This document shows positions 1 to 6,705 of a stretch of DNA of 16,289 nucleotides, in pieces. Within the stretch, counting starts at the first letter, position 1, and each line of letters starts with the position of its first letter. The position numbers were made by a program, and so were the translations under genes. The notes beneath the pieces were generated by a model. It was not told the origin of the DNA. It did not search any database and saw only the letters and a list, made by a program, of their open reading frames with translations. Origin of the DNA: SIG701 sp045539595. Its GTDB lineage: Bacteria; Bacillota; Clostridia; Oscillospirales; CAG-272. The stretch covers positions 1-16,289 of the forward strand of contig JAZQFQ010000011.1 in the NCBI GenBank assembly GCA_045539595.1, in the 5' to 3' direction.

Positions 1-1410
1 CTCCACGAATCAAAATTTCTAAAGGAGAATATGCAGTATGAATTTGCAATCAGACAACAAACAATCAACCCCTTCGGCTCTTTCGAAGCTGAAGCAGAAC
101 ACGGCACAGGCGATGCAGACGGTGACGGAGACTCCTTATCATCCTATCGTGTACGCGATCCCGAAGGAAGACTTCAAGGCGCTTCTCGAATTTATGAGAG
201 CGACGAAGGAGTTTCAGCCGGAGCTGTTCGAGAAGTTCGGAGAGCTGGAGGCACAGGTTCTGACACAGGAACAATGGGATACGATGTGGAACAGGATCGA
301 GAAATGGTCAACGAATCTGAGCGAGAACGTCAAGACCTCGGCGAACAGTATCGTACCGAGAGTGCAGGATCTTTTGAGGGAGAACAAAGAAATTCTCTCA
401 CAGGCTGGGAAGACGCGCGAGCAATTTTTCTCTCGGCTGAACACCGAAACGGACAATTGGATGGAAGCTTTCTCGGATATGATTTCCGAGATGAAGAAGT
501 GGATCATGGGCTTGATAGCGGGCACGGGAATCGCAAGCGCGTTGTTAAGCGCAGTGATCTGTCTCTTGATGAGATAACTTCCTTCTTCGCCGACGAGCGA
601 AATCTCTATGACGATATGCCTTTCGACGAAGAAAATATGGTTGCGGACAATCCGTTGAATCAGCTCCAAGCAGAAGCTCGTAACGGAAATGTCTATGCGA
701 TGTACCGCCTTGCCCGTCTGTATTTGGATGAGAACAACCGATTCTATAACGAAAGCATCGGCGATTATTATCTTGAAAAAGCGGCCAAGGCAGGTCACAG
801 CGTAGCACAGTACCGTATGGGCAAGATGTTTTATTACGGCATCATATACCGCGAGGACGAATACGAAGCTCAAAAGTGGCTGTCGGAGTCGGTAGGCAAC
901 GGCAACAAATGCGCCGACGCTCTCCTCGGTAAGCTCTACGTTGAGAGCGATCTGTTCGGGGAATTTCGAAATGAAGGCTTCAGTCATCTATTCAATGCCG
1001 AGCGTAACGGTAGCGAGTTTGCTGCCTATACGCTCGGCAAATATTATATGGAGGGCAAGCACGTGAAGAAGGATATCGCAAAAGCGATAGAGCATTTGGA
1101 GATCGCATCGGCACGCGGAAATATGTATGCAGACTACCGCTTGGCTCAGATCTATCTCTTTGAAGCGGATATATTCGATATGGAAAAGGCGCTTGAATAT
1201 CTGAATCGCTCGGCACACGCAGGTAACGAATCTGCCGCCCTCGCGCTCACGCGAATGGCAAACAATCAGTTCCTTGCCGTCGCAACCAATGTCCTTGATC
1301 TTGTCGGCAGCCTTGCAAGCATCGAGAGCTACCGTCAGCCGCAGGATTGCACCACGATGCCCATCAGCAGAAAGGAACGTAAGAAGCATGAATGGGAACA
1401 AAGTATGTAA
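1..1410 (+). CDS. Probable MobP-type relaxase, C-terminal part with Sel1 repeats (5'-partial)
   Basis: The frame is open from base 1, so the gene probably begins left of the window; the ATG at 31 has a ribosome binding site only 3 bases upstream and is unlikely to be its start. The first ~185 codons encode an acidic, Gly/Ser/Asp-rich, probably disordered linker. From about base 570 to 1260 there are five or six Sel1-like helical repeats, with typical strings such as AEARNGNVYAMYRLARLYL, AGHSVAQYRMGKMFYYG and ASARGNMYADYRLAQIYL. The tail is basic. Relaxases of the MobP/MobL group in clostridial mobilisable elements commonly carry such Sel1 tails. The nested gene, SHOCT protein and serine recombinase downstream fit this. 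The relaxase domain itself is not visible, so the function is inferred. Alternative: a separate Sel1 protein with an internal start near 610. Confidence 0.72.
   Translation, partial: LHESKFLKENMQYEFAIRQQTINPFGSFEAEAEHGTGDADGDGDSLSSYRVRDPEGRLQGASRIYESDEGVSAGAVREVRRAGGTGSDTGTMGYDVEQDREMVNESERERQDLGEQYRTESAGSFEGEQRNSLTGWEDARAIFLSAEHRNGQLDGSFLGYDFRDEEVDHGLDSGHGNRKRVVKRSDLSLDEITSFFADERNLYDDMPFDEENMVADNPLNQLQAEARNGNVYAMYRLARLYLDENNRFYNESIGDYYLEKAAKAGHSVAQYRMGKMFYYGIIYREDEYEAQKWLSESVGNGNKCADALLGKLYVESDLFGEFRNEGFSHLFNAERNGSEFAAYTLGKYYMEGKHVKKDIAKAIEHLEIASARGNMYADYRLAQIYLFEADIFDMEKALEYLNRSAHAGNESAALALTRMANNQFLAVATNVLDLVGSLASIESYRQPQDCTTMPISRKERKKHEWEQSM
21..27 (+). promoter_or_regulatory. Ribosome binding site of the nested gene
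   Basis: AAAGGAG lies 10 bases before the ATG at 38 but only 3 bases before the ATG at 31. It therefore favours the start at 38, the membrane-anchored protein, and argues against 31 as the start of the long frame. Confidence 0.65.
38..577 (+). CDS. Membrane-anchored mobilisation accessory protein nested in the relaxase frame
   Basis: This encodes 179 residues in the +1 frame relative to the Sel1 protein, wholly inside it. It has its own AAAGGAG at 21-27. The N-terminus is polar (MNLQSDNKQSTPSALSKLKQ). The middle is amphipathic and helix-rich with coiled-coil character (residues ~45-155; KEDFKALLEFMRATKEF, LEAQVLTQEQWDTMWNRIEKW). The end is a single membrane helix of about 20 residues (IMGLIAGTGIASALLSAVIC) followed by a short basic tip. 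In RSF1010 the membrane protein MobB is nested in mobA, and in ColE1 mbeB and mbeD are nested in mbeA; such proteins stabilise the relaxosome and link it to the transfer channel. A similar role here is inferred from architecture and context, not from a recognised domain. Confidence 0.78.
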   Translation: MNLQSDNKQSTPSALSKLKQNTAQAMQTVTETPYHPIVYAIPKEDFKALLEFMRATKEFQPELFEKFGELEAQVLTQEQWDTMWNRIEKWSTNLSENVKTSANSIVPRVQDLLRENKEILSQAGKTREQFFSRLNTETDNWMEAFSDMISEMKKWIMGLIAGTGIASALLSAVICLLMR

Positions 1411-1417
1411 GCACACA

Positions 1418-1440
1418 GGGCGCACCGAAACGGTACGCCC
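1418..1440 (+). terminator. Weak hairpin after the relaxase/Sel1 gene
   Basis: GGGCG at 1418-1422 pairs with CGCCC at 1436-1440. Inside, ACCG (1424-1427) pairs with CGGT (1431-1434) around an AAA loop, with one mismatch. A T-rich stretch starts only at about 1451, so termination would be inefficient. It may instead separate translation of the relaxase from the next gene. Confidence 0.4.
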
Positions 1441-1482
1441 ATTCCATTGGTATATTTTTCTCTCGGAAGGAGGAAAATATAT

Positions 1483-1509
1483 TTGAAAAATTTTGAAAGA
1501 ACGAGGTAA
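1483..1509 (+). CDS. Possible 8-codon leader peptide
   Basis: A very strong ribosome binding site, GGAAGGAGG at 1465-1473, lies 9 bases before a TTG at 1483. That TTG opens a frame of only eight codons (MKNFERTR) ending at TAA 1507-1509, four bases before the ATG of the next gene. The next gene has only a modest GAGG of its own, so its translation could depend on re-initiation after this leader. Seen directly: the binding site and short frame. Inferred: that it is translated. Confidence 0.25.
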   Translation: MKNFERTR

Positions 1510-1513
1510 TTGA

Positions 1514-1693
1514 ATGGGGAAAGTTTTAACCGATGAAGAACGCGAAAAGCGTATGGCAGAGGATATTTGGTTGAATTATTTCAACCGCTATCTGTTTGAA
1601 CACGGCACGATTTCCGAAAAGGAATATAAGAGAATGACCGAAAAGATCGCCATAAGAAAAGCAAAACGATCTCCCGAAAGGGATGCAAGGTGA
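1514..1693 (+). CDS. Small SHOCT-like protein of a mobile element
   Basis: This encodes 59 residues beginning MGKVLTDEERKRMAEDIW, preceded by GAGG at 1503-1506. Residues ~28-49 (LFEHGTISEKEYKRMTEKIAIR) follow the SHOCT pattern: a leucine, a short turn with G-x-I-S/T-E, then E-Y/F-x-x-x-x-x-K-I. The C-terminus is basic. Small SHOCT-like proteins of this type are often found just upstream of large serine recombinases in clostridial elements. Their function is not established; an accessory or directionality role for the recombinase is a guess from position. The stop codon lies within the first hairpin of the recombinase leader. Confidence 0.7.
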   Translation: MGKVLTDEEREKRMAEDIWLNYFNRYLFEHGTISEKEYKRMTEKIAIRKAKRSPERDAR

Positions 1694-1759
1694 GCGTACT
1701 CACCTCGGAAGATACCGCAAGGTTCTTCCGATACATAAATGCCAAAGAAAGATTTTGGC
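1689..1759 (+). repeat. Three inverted repeats in the recombinase leader
   Basis: (1) GGTGAG 1689-1694 and CTCACC 1699-1704 form a perfect 6-bp stem around CGTA. (2) Directly abutting, TCGGAAGA 1705-1712 plus ACC 1714-1716 pair with GGT 1721-1723 plus TCTTCCGA 1724-1731. This gives an 11-bp stem with one bulged T and a GCAA tetraloop. (3) GCCAAA 1741-1746 pairs with TTTGGC 1754-1759. There is no T-run after the strong second hairpin, so it is not a typical terminator. They could be recombinase or accessory binding sites, part of the att site, or an RNA control structure. Confidence 0.5.
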
Positions 1760-1776
1760 AAATTTCGATTTGGGTA

Positions 1777-1805
1777 TTGCATTATGAGGTCGAATGTGAT
1801 ATAAT
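1777..1805 (+). promoter_or_regulatory. Sigma-A type promoter of the recombinase
   Basis: TTGCAT (1777-1782), a 17-base spacer, then a perfect TATAAT (1800-1805). Transcription would start near 1812, giving a leader of about 40 bases before the ATG at 1853. Confidence 0.7.
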
Positions 1806-1852
1806 AAAGTCGATAGATAATGATATAACGAACTTTAAGAAAGGATGATAGT

Positions 1853-3544
1853 ATGGATATATTAAATATCAGAACATTATTGCGAACAAAATCGATATAC
1901 GATATTCCTCTGCGAGTAACATTTTATGCCCGCGTATCCTCGGATACCGAAGAACAGATAAACTCGCTCGACAACCAAATATCGTATTACGAAGAATTCA
2001 TACAGAAAAATGAAAAATGGACTTACGTGCCCGGCTACGTTGACGAAGGACTTTCGGGTATCTCCACGAAGAAAAGAAAACATTTCAACGAAATGATTGC
2101 AGATGCAAAAGAAGGAATGTTCGACCTCATAATCACAAAGGAGATCTCCCGATTCGCCCGTAACACTCTCGACTCACTGCAATACACAAGAGAGCTTCTG
2201 AATATGGGTGTCGGCGTATTCTTCCAAAACGATAACATCAATACCCTCGATGAGGATGCGGAGCTTCGTCTTACGATCATGTCCTCGATTGCACAGGACG
2301 AGCTTCGCAAGCTGTCCTCACGTGTCAAATTCGGGCATCAGCAAGCCATCAAGTCAAGCGTTGTGCTTGGCAACAGCCGCATCTTCGGTTATAAGAAAGA
2401 GGATAAGCGACTTGTCATTGACGAGAGCCAAGCACCGATGGTACGTGATCTGTTCCGTCTGTACGCCACGGGCGAGTACAGTATGAAGCAGCTTGAGAAG
2501 ATTTTCTACGATCAGGGCTACCGCAATTACAACGGCAACAAAATTGCTCACACCACAATGTCGGGCATCATATCTAACCCCAAATACAAGGGATATTACG
2601 TTGGCAATAAGGTGCGTATCGTGGATATGTTCACCAAGAAGCAGAAATTCCTACCGCCCGAAGAATGGGTAATGTTCAAGGACGAAACGGGCGAGATCGT
2701 TCCTGCCATCGTATCCGAGGAAATATGGGATAAGGCAAACGAGGTGTTGGCTCGCAGAAGTGAGGACGTAAAGAACCGTCAAGGCATCTGCAACCACGCC
2801 AATCTGCTGACGGGTAAATTGTATTGCGCCCATTGCGGCACCGCATACTACCGCCGTGAATCCAAGAGCAAGGACGGCAAGGTTAACTCCAAGTGGGTGT
2901 GCTCCAACAAGATCAACAACGGCGCGGATGCCTGCCCGTCCTTCCCGATATACGAGGATGAGGTCAAGCCTATCTTGTTCGAGGTGTTCAGCGAAACGAG
3001 AGTGGATGTGGAAGCACTCCTTGCAAGCTACGAGGAAATGTTCAAGTCAATGGAAGCGGATGATGAAACCGCAAAACAGATTGAAGAACAGAAGCGTATC
3101 ATAGAGCTTTCAGATCAAAAGAAAAACAAGCTCTTGGAGCTTGTCACGACAGGCGCTATTACAACGGCAAATTTCAAATCCATGACCGCAACCTGCGACC
3201 GAGAGGTAGAGGAAGCGCAGAAAGCTCTCGCGGAGCTTGAGGAACAGTTATTCACCAAAGAGGAATACCGCAAGCATATCGGAGAGGTAAAAGCAAGGCT
3301 CGATGCGGCAGTTAGGGATGCAAGCACGGGCATTATAACAAACGAATTCGTAGCCCAATATATTGACAAAATCTTCGTCACATTAACCGATGATGATACA
3401 GCGAAGCTTGAAATCAAAATTTTTACGGGCAAAAGCACCGAAAAATGGCTTAAAAAGCTCAATGCACGGAGTAGAGGTCGTACGGGTGTCACGTCTAAGA
3501 AGATGGTAGAGAAGTACGAGAACGATATCAAGGGCACCAAATAA
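1853..3544 (+). CDS. Large serine recombinase (integrase/excisionase of the element)
   Basis: This encodes 563 residues and catalyses site-specific integration and excision through a serine-DNA intermediate. The N-terminal resolvase domain (~20-165) carries the catalytic YARVSSDTEEQ motif with Ser29, the EGLSG turn and the arginine-containing ITKEISRFARN string. A recombinase domain follows (~185-300; GYKKED, GIISNPKYKGYYVGNK). A zinc-ribbon has C325/C328 (CAHCG) and a second pair of cysteines near 351 and 364. A long coiled coil (~395-480) precedes a basic C-terminal tail. The length and order match clostridial large serine integrases of the Tn4451/Tn5397 type. The ribosome binding site (AAAGGA) and the ATG at 1853 are well placed. 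It appears intact and has its own promoter and terminator. Confidence 0.95.
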   Translation: MDILNIRTLLRTKSIYDIPLRVTFYARVSSDTEEQINSLDNQISYYEEFIQKNEKWTYVPGYVDEGLSGISTKKRKHFNEMIADAKEGMFDLIITKEISRFARNTLDSLQYTRELLNMGVGVFFQNDNINTLDEDAELRLTIMSSIAQDELRKLSSRVKFGHQQAIKSSVVLGNSRIFGYKKEDKRLVIDESQAPMVRDLFRLYATGEYSMKQLEKIFYDQGYRNYNGNKIAHTTMSGIISNPKYKGYYVGNKVRIVDMFTKKQKFLPPEEWVMFKDETGEIVPAIVSEEIWDKANEVLARRSEDVKNRQGICNHANLLTGKLYCAHCGTAYYRRESKSKDGKVNSKWVCSNKINNGADACPSFPIYEDEVKPILFEVFSETRVDVEALLASYEEMFKSMEADDETAKQIEEQKRIIELSDQKKNKLLELVTTGAITTANFKSMTATCDREVEEAQKALAELEEQLFTKEEYRKHIGEVKARLDAAVRDASTGIITNEFVAQYIDKIFVTLTDDDTAKLEIKIFTGKSTEKWLKKLNARSRGRTGVTSKKMVEKYENDIKGTK

Positions 3545-3563
3545 GATTTGTATCCTTGAGGGG

Positions 3564-3594
3564 AAACAGGAGATTCGTCTCCTGTTTTCTTTTT
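3564..3594 (+). terminator. Rho-independent terminator of the recombinase
   Basis: A perfect 10-bp stem AAACAGGAGA / TCTCCTGTTT with a TTCG tetraloop, followed by a T-rich run (3588-3594). Confidence 0.9.
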
Positions 3595-3611
3595 GCGGAA
3601 AAAGAACATGG

Positions 3612-3649
3612 AAAACCGCTCGCAAGGGAATCCCCTGCGAACGGTTTTT
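3612..3649. terminator. Terminator of spoVT, possibly bidirectional
   Basis: An interrupted stem pairs AAAACCG..TCGCA..GGG with CCC..TGCGA..CGGTTTT around 3629-3632. On the minus strand it follows the spoVT stop at 3656 and ends in TTTT. On the plus strand it is followed by TTTTT (3645-3649), so it can also stop read-through from the recombinase. Confidence 0.75.
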
Positions 3650-3655
3650 CTTCGA

Positions 3656-4204
3656 TCAGCTCTCCAACTGTCTGCCGAGGAAGCCGGCGGCTGTCTGGAT
3701 CAGTTTGGTTTCCAGCTCCGCGTTCATCATCTGCTGTACATCCCCCTCGCGGCTGAAAACGGATGCCACACATCCGGTCACATCTCCCTCGGTAATAATG
3801 GGCATGGCACAACTGACGTAGCATTTGCCGCCGTCAATGACCGCAATCTCATCCTTGCCGTCCGCGGTGTAGAGCGTGCGGTTTTCGATCACCGCTTCCA
3901 GCTCGGCGGATAACTTGCGGTCCACATATTCCTTTTTGGGAATACCGGCGCAAGCGATGACCGCATCCCGATCGCAGATCACAACAGCCATGCCGCAGGT
4001 CTTGTGCAGGGTTTCCGTATACTGGGCGGCAAAAGCCGCTAATTCCCCAATAGGGGAATATTTCTTAAATATGACCTCACCCTCGTGATTGGTGAAAATC
4101 TCCAGTGGATCTCCTTCGCGGATCCGCATGGTGCGGCGGATCTCTTTGGGGATAACGACGCGGCCGAGGTCGTCAATACGGCGGACAATACCGGTTGCTT
4201 TCAT
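3656..4204 (-). CDS. spoVT: SpoVT-type sporulation transcription factor
   Basis: This encodes 182 residues. Residues 1-50 are an AbrB/MazE-like swapped-hairpin DNA-binding domain (MKATGIVRRIDDLGRVVIPK, then EIRRTMRIREGDPLEIF), nearly the family consensus. Residues ~55-180 form the GAF-like sensory domain typical of SpoVT (AAFAAQYTETLHKTCGMAVV). In Bacillus and clostridia SpoVT is a late forespore regulator that adjusts sigma-G-dependent genes. Full length compared with the family (about 178-182). The start is supported by AAAGGAG upstream on the minus strand. It is not in its Bacillus context (mfd/spoVB); here it sits between topB and the end of the mobile element. Confidence 0.93.
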   Translation of the reverse strand: MKATGIVRRIDDLGRVVIPKEIRRTMRIREGDPLEIFTNHEGEVIFKKYSPIGELAAFAAQYTETLHKTCGMAVVICDRDAVIACAGIPKKEYVDRKLSAELEAVIENRTLYTADGKDEIAVIDGGKCYVSCAMPIITEGDVTGCVASVFSREGDVQQMMNAELETKLIQTAAGFLGRQLES

Positions 4205-4241
4205 ATATGAAAATCTCCTTTGATTTACAGATTTGCTATGT

Positions 4242-4271
4242 TAGTATCTGCAAAAGGAGGGGAGTTATACT
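4242..4271 (-). promoter_or_regulatory. Candidate sigma-G-like promoter of spoVT
   Basis: On the minus strand AGTATA (4271-4266), a 17-base spacer, then GATACTA (4248-4242). This resembles the forespore sigma-G pattern (-35 near TGAATA, -10 CATACTA) with a few mismatches. Known regulation of spoVT in Bacillus by sigma-G makes this plausible, but it rests on eye inspection only. Confidence 0.4.
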
Positions 4272-4353
4272 GAGTGGTTTGACTTTTCTGCATGATCAAA
4301 TTCAATAAATACCTGACTTACAGAATTGCATCCACACATGGCGGAGGAAATCA

Positions 4354-4381
4354 AAAGCGGAGTGAGAAATCACTCCGCTTT
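4354..4381 (-). terminator. Terminator of topB
   Basis: A perfect 12-bp stem AAAGCGGAGTGA / TCACTCCGCTTT with a 4-base loop (GAAA on the plus strand). It begins two bases past the topB stop and is followed on the minus strand by TTTTGATTT. Confidence 0.88.
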
Positions 4382-4383
4382 GG

Positions 4384-6513
4384 CTATTGTCCCGAGAAAT
4401 CAAACTTAACCTCGCCGTTTTCCAATTTCAAGGCGGCATCAAAGGATTTGCCGCTTTTTTTAGAAACAAATCCGCGCAGGAGCGGTGTGCGCCCATCCCG
4501 CAAAAGAATCTCTACGGCGGATTTGGGAACGGCGCGGCCGCACAATGGGGAGAACAACCCGAATTTGCATCCGTCCCGATAACCGCTGCATCCGTAGCCC
4601 CGCTTGGTGCGTCGCACATCCTGCCCGCACAGCGGGCATTTGCCCACGATATCGCCAAAGAATCCGATGTCGGTGTCCTCGCCCACGGGAACGGATTTCG
4701 CGCCGAATACCTGGGCGATTTCGTTCTCCGCGATCACCAGACTGTCCGCCACGGTGGATTCTCCGCGGAACACTCGCTTCAGCGATCGGCCCACCTCGGC
4801 GGTCTTGTACTTATCCATGCTGATCCCCATCTGGGACAGGGATTCGATGAGAAATTCTCCCTCCGGCAGGATCCGGTAGATGTCTTTTTTTAACTCAATA
4901 TACCCGGATTTGCGGGCATTGTCGATGATGCCTGTCCGGGTGGCCTCCGTGCCCAACTCCAATCCTTCAAAGATAGCACGGTAGTCTTCTGTGTCGTCGG
5001 TGCTCTCCTCAGCGGATTTGGCCTTATCTTCCCGAAAGGGATTTTTCAGATAGTTGTTCAGCGTTTCAATAGTGTAGTGCTTGGGCGGGGAAGTCTCCTT
5101 TTCCACCGGTTGGAAATCGATCTGCACCGTGTCGCCTTTCTGCAAGGGAGGCAGAATGCGGTCTTTCATGGTGGAATCGTCATACTTCATCCAGCCTTTC
5201 TCCACAATGACCGTGCCTTTCAGCGTGAATTCTTCCAGATCTCCTACGGCGATTTTGATCTCCGTGCGGTGGGCGATGCATTCGTCCGCGCAGAATACAG
5301 CGGCAAAGCGGCGGAATACAGCGGAATACACCAGCATCTCCCGCTCGGATAATTGGGTCTTGTTCGGGATCTTGTATGTAGGCGTCAGTGCGGAGTGAGA
5401 TTCGATTTTGGAATCGTCAAAGATCGTCTTACTTTCCTTGAATACCAGCGGATAGCCCAGTTTTTTCGCGTTTTCAATGATTTTGTGGATTTTGTCCTTT
5501 TCCGCTGTGGCCAGATATTCCGAGTTGGTGCGGGGATAGGTCAGATAGCCTTTCTCGTACAGTCCCTGCACTATCTCCAGGCTTTCCGACATGGACATTT
5601 TGTATTTCTTTCCCAGGAAATTCTGCAGTTTGGACAACGAGTACAGCTTGCCCGGGGCGATGGTGTCCTTCTTCTTTTTCACGGATGTAACAACGGCGTT
5701 TTCTTCGTTGTAGCGTGCGCACATGGCTTGTGCCTGCGCCAATTGCTCCCTCTGGAATTTCTCTTTGCTGGTCAATTCCAGCGGCATGCCATCCGTTTCC
5801 GCACGGCTCACCAGCGCGTAATAAATATCCGGCGTGAAGTGTCGGATGGCCATGTCCCGATCGTAAATAGCGCGTACGATGGGAATGATCACCCGTCCCA
5901 CACGCAGCAGCGTGCCCGTTTTCAGGGTGGCATAGCGGGTCAGATTCACACCGTACAGCCAGTCAATGTAGGTGCGTGCGAATCCCTCGTTAGCCAGATT
6001 ATTGTATTCCGCGGCGCTTTTCATCTCGGAGAGTGCCTGTGAGATCGTCTCCGGCGTCTGATCGGGCAGCCAAAGGCGGTATTCCTGTTTGGGTGCGTTA
6101 TTTTCCATGGCGTGAGACACGCACAGCCGCACAATAATCTCACCTTCGCGATCCGCGTCTCCCGCATTCACGATGCGATCCACATCGGGGCGCAGGCACA
6201 GAGCGCGGATGATTTCAAACTGTTTCCTGACACCGGAATCCACAGATCCATCCGCGTTCTTGCGCAACTCAAAGGTGAATTCCCTGGGAAAGCAGGGAAG
6301 ATTGCGCATGGTCCAGCGGCTGCCGCCTTCCGGATCGGGGGCGTATGTTTCGATATCGGATAAGGAAAACAAATGACCGAACGCCCAGGTAATCAGATAA
6401 TCACCGATTTCGATAAACCCGTCTTGCCGACGGGGCGCGTCCCCGCCGCCGTGGCGGATGCCGTCTGCAATATTGCGCGCCAGGGATGGTTTTTCAGCAA
6501 TGATCAATGTCAT
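4384..6513 (-). CDS. topB: DNA topoisomerase III (type IA)
   Basis: About 709 residues from the chosen start (MTLIIAEKPSLARNIADGI). It relaxes and decatenates DNA by single-strand passage. Visible are the Toprim start with the catalytic Glu of AEKPS, the metal-binding DADREGE (~119-125), the active-site tyrosine in YLTYPRTNSEY (~326), a C-terminal zinc-binding segment (CPLCG, then CSGYRDGC, ~630-650), and the usual TopB tail ending VKFDFSG. A longer start at 6534 would leave only about 8 bases of leader from the predicted promoter. The 6513 start has AGGCGG 10 bases upstream, so I prefer it. TopB is also common cargo of conjugative elements, but the terminators and lack of transfer genes around it suggest a chromosomal copy. 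Confidence 0.93.
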   Translation of the reverse strand: MTLIIAEKPSLARNIADGIRHGGGDAPRRQDGFIEIGDYLITWAFGHLFSLSDIETYAPDPEGGSRWTMRNLPCFPREFTFELRKNADGSVDSGVRKQFEIIRALCLRPDVDRIVNAGDADREGEIIVRLCVSHAMENNAPKQEYRLWLPDQTPETISQALSEMKSAAEYNNLANEGFARTYIDWLYGVNLTRYATLKTGTLLRVGRVIIPIVRAIYDRDMAIRHFTPDIYYALVSRAETDGMPLELTSKEKFQREQLAQAQAMCARYNEENAVVTSVKKKKDTIAPGKLYSLSKLQNFLGKKYKMSMSESLEIVQGLYEKGYLTYPRTNSEYLATAEKDKIHKIIENAKKLGYPLVFKESKTIFDDSKIESHSALTPTYKIPNKTQLSEREMLVYSAVFRRFAAVFCADECIAHRTEIKIAVGDLEEFTLKGTVIVEKGWMKYDDSTMKDRILPPLQKGDTVQIDFQPVEKETSPPKHYTIETLNNYLKNPFREDKAKSAEESTDDTEDYRAIFEGLELGTEATRTGIIDNARKSGYIELKKDIYRILPEGEFLIESLSQMGISMDKYKTAEVGRSLKRVFRGESTVADSLVIAENEIAQVFGAKSVPVGEDTDIGFFGDIVGKCPLCGQDVRRTKRGYGCSGYRDGCKFGLFSPLCGRAVPKSAVEILLRDGRTPLLRGFVSKKSGKSFDAALKLENGEVKFDFSGQ

Positions 6514-6548
6514 GTATTCAGCACCGCCTGCCATAAATTCGTGTCTAT

Positions 6549-6577
6549 ATTATACACTTTTTGTTATGGAATTGCAA
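6549..6577 (-). promoter_or_regulatory. Promoter of topB
   Basis: On the minus strand TTGCAA (6577-6572), a 17-base spacer, and TATAAT (6554-6549). The predicted transcription start near 6542 lies about 29 bases before the ATG at 6513. Confidence 0.65.
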
Positions 6578-6644
6578 GATAGGACATCCGTCTTGACTTT
6601 ATGGGGAGCGATCAATTTGCTGTGAATAGATAATATAAAAATAA

Positions 6645-6669
6645 ACCGCTGTTCAAGCTTGACAGCGGT
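6645..6669 (-). terminator. Terminator of the manganese catalase unit
   Basis: ACCGCTGT / ACAGCGGT stem, extended inward by CAAG/CTTG, followed on the minus strand by TTTATTTTTATATTA. It lies 37 bases past the catalase stop. Confidence 0.85.
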
Positions 6670-6705
6670 ATATTGTTTGTGGAATGAAACCATCGGAGGC
6701 GGGCT

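Noticed and set aside
31..33. ATG at 31 as the true start of the Sel1 protein
   Set aside because: The ribosome binding site is only 3 bases away, and the frame is open back to base 1, so the gene more likely starts outside the window.
214..987. 257-codon frame on the minus strand
   Set aside because: It lies opposite the relaxase tail and nested gene, has no recognisable domain and no ribosome binding site.
3115..3609. 164-codon minus-strand frame over the recombinase 3' end and terminator
   Set aside because: It is antisense to the recombinase coiled coil; the Ser/Phe-rich composition is typical of such shadows.
5353..6042. 229-codon frame on the plus strand opposite topB
   Set aside because: It is the antisense shadow of a clearly recognised topoisomerase and resembles no protein.
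4384..6513. topB as cargo of the mobilisable element
   Set aside because: It is separated from the element by spoVT and terminators, is on the other strand and has no transfer genes around it.
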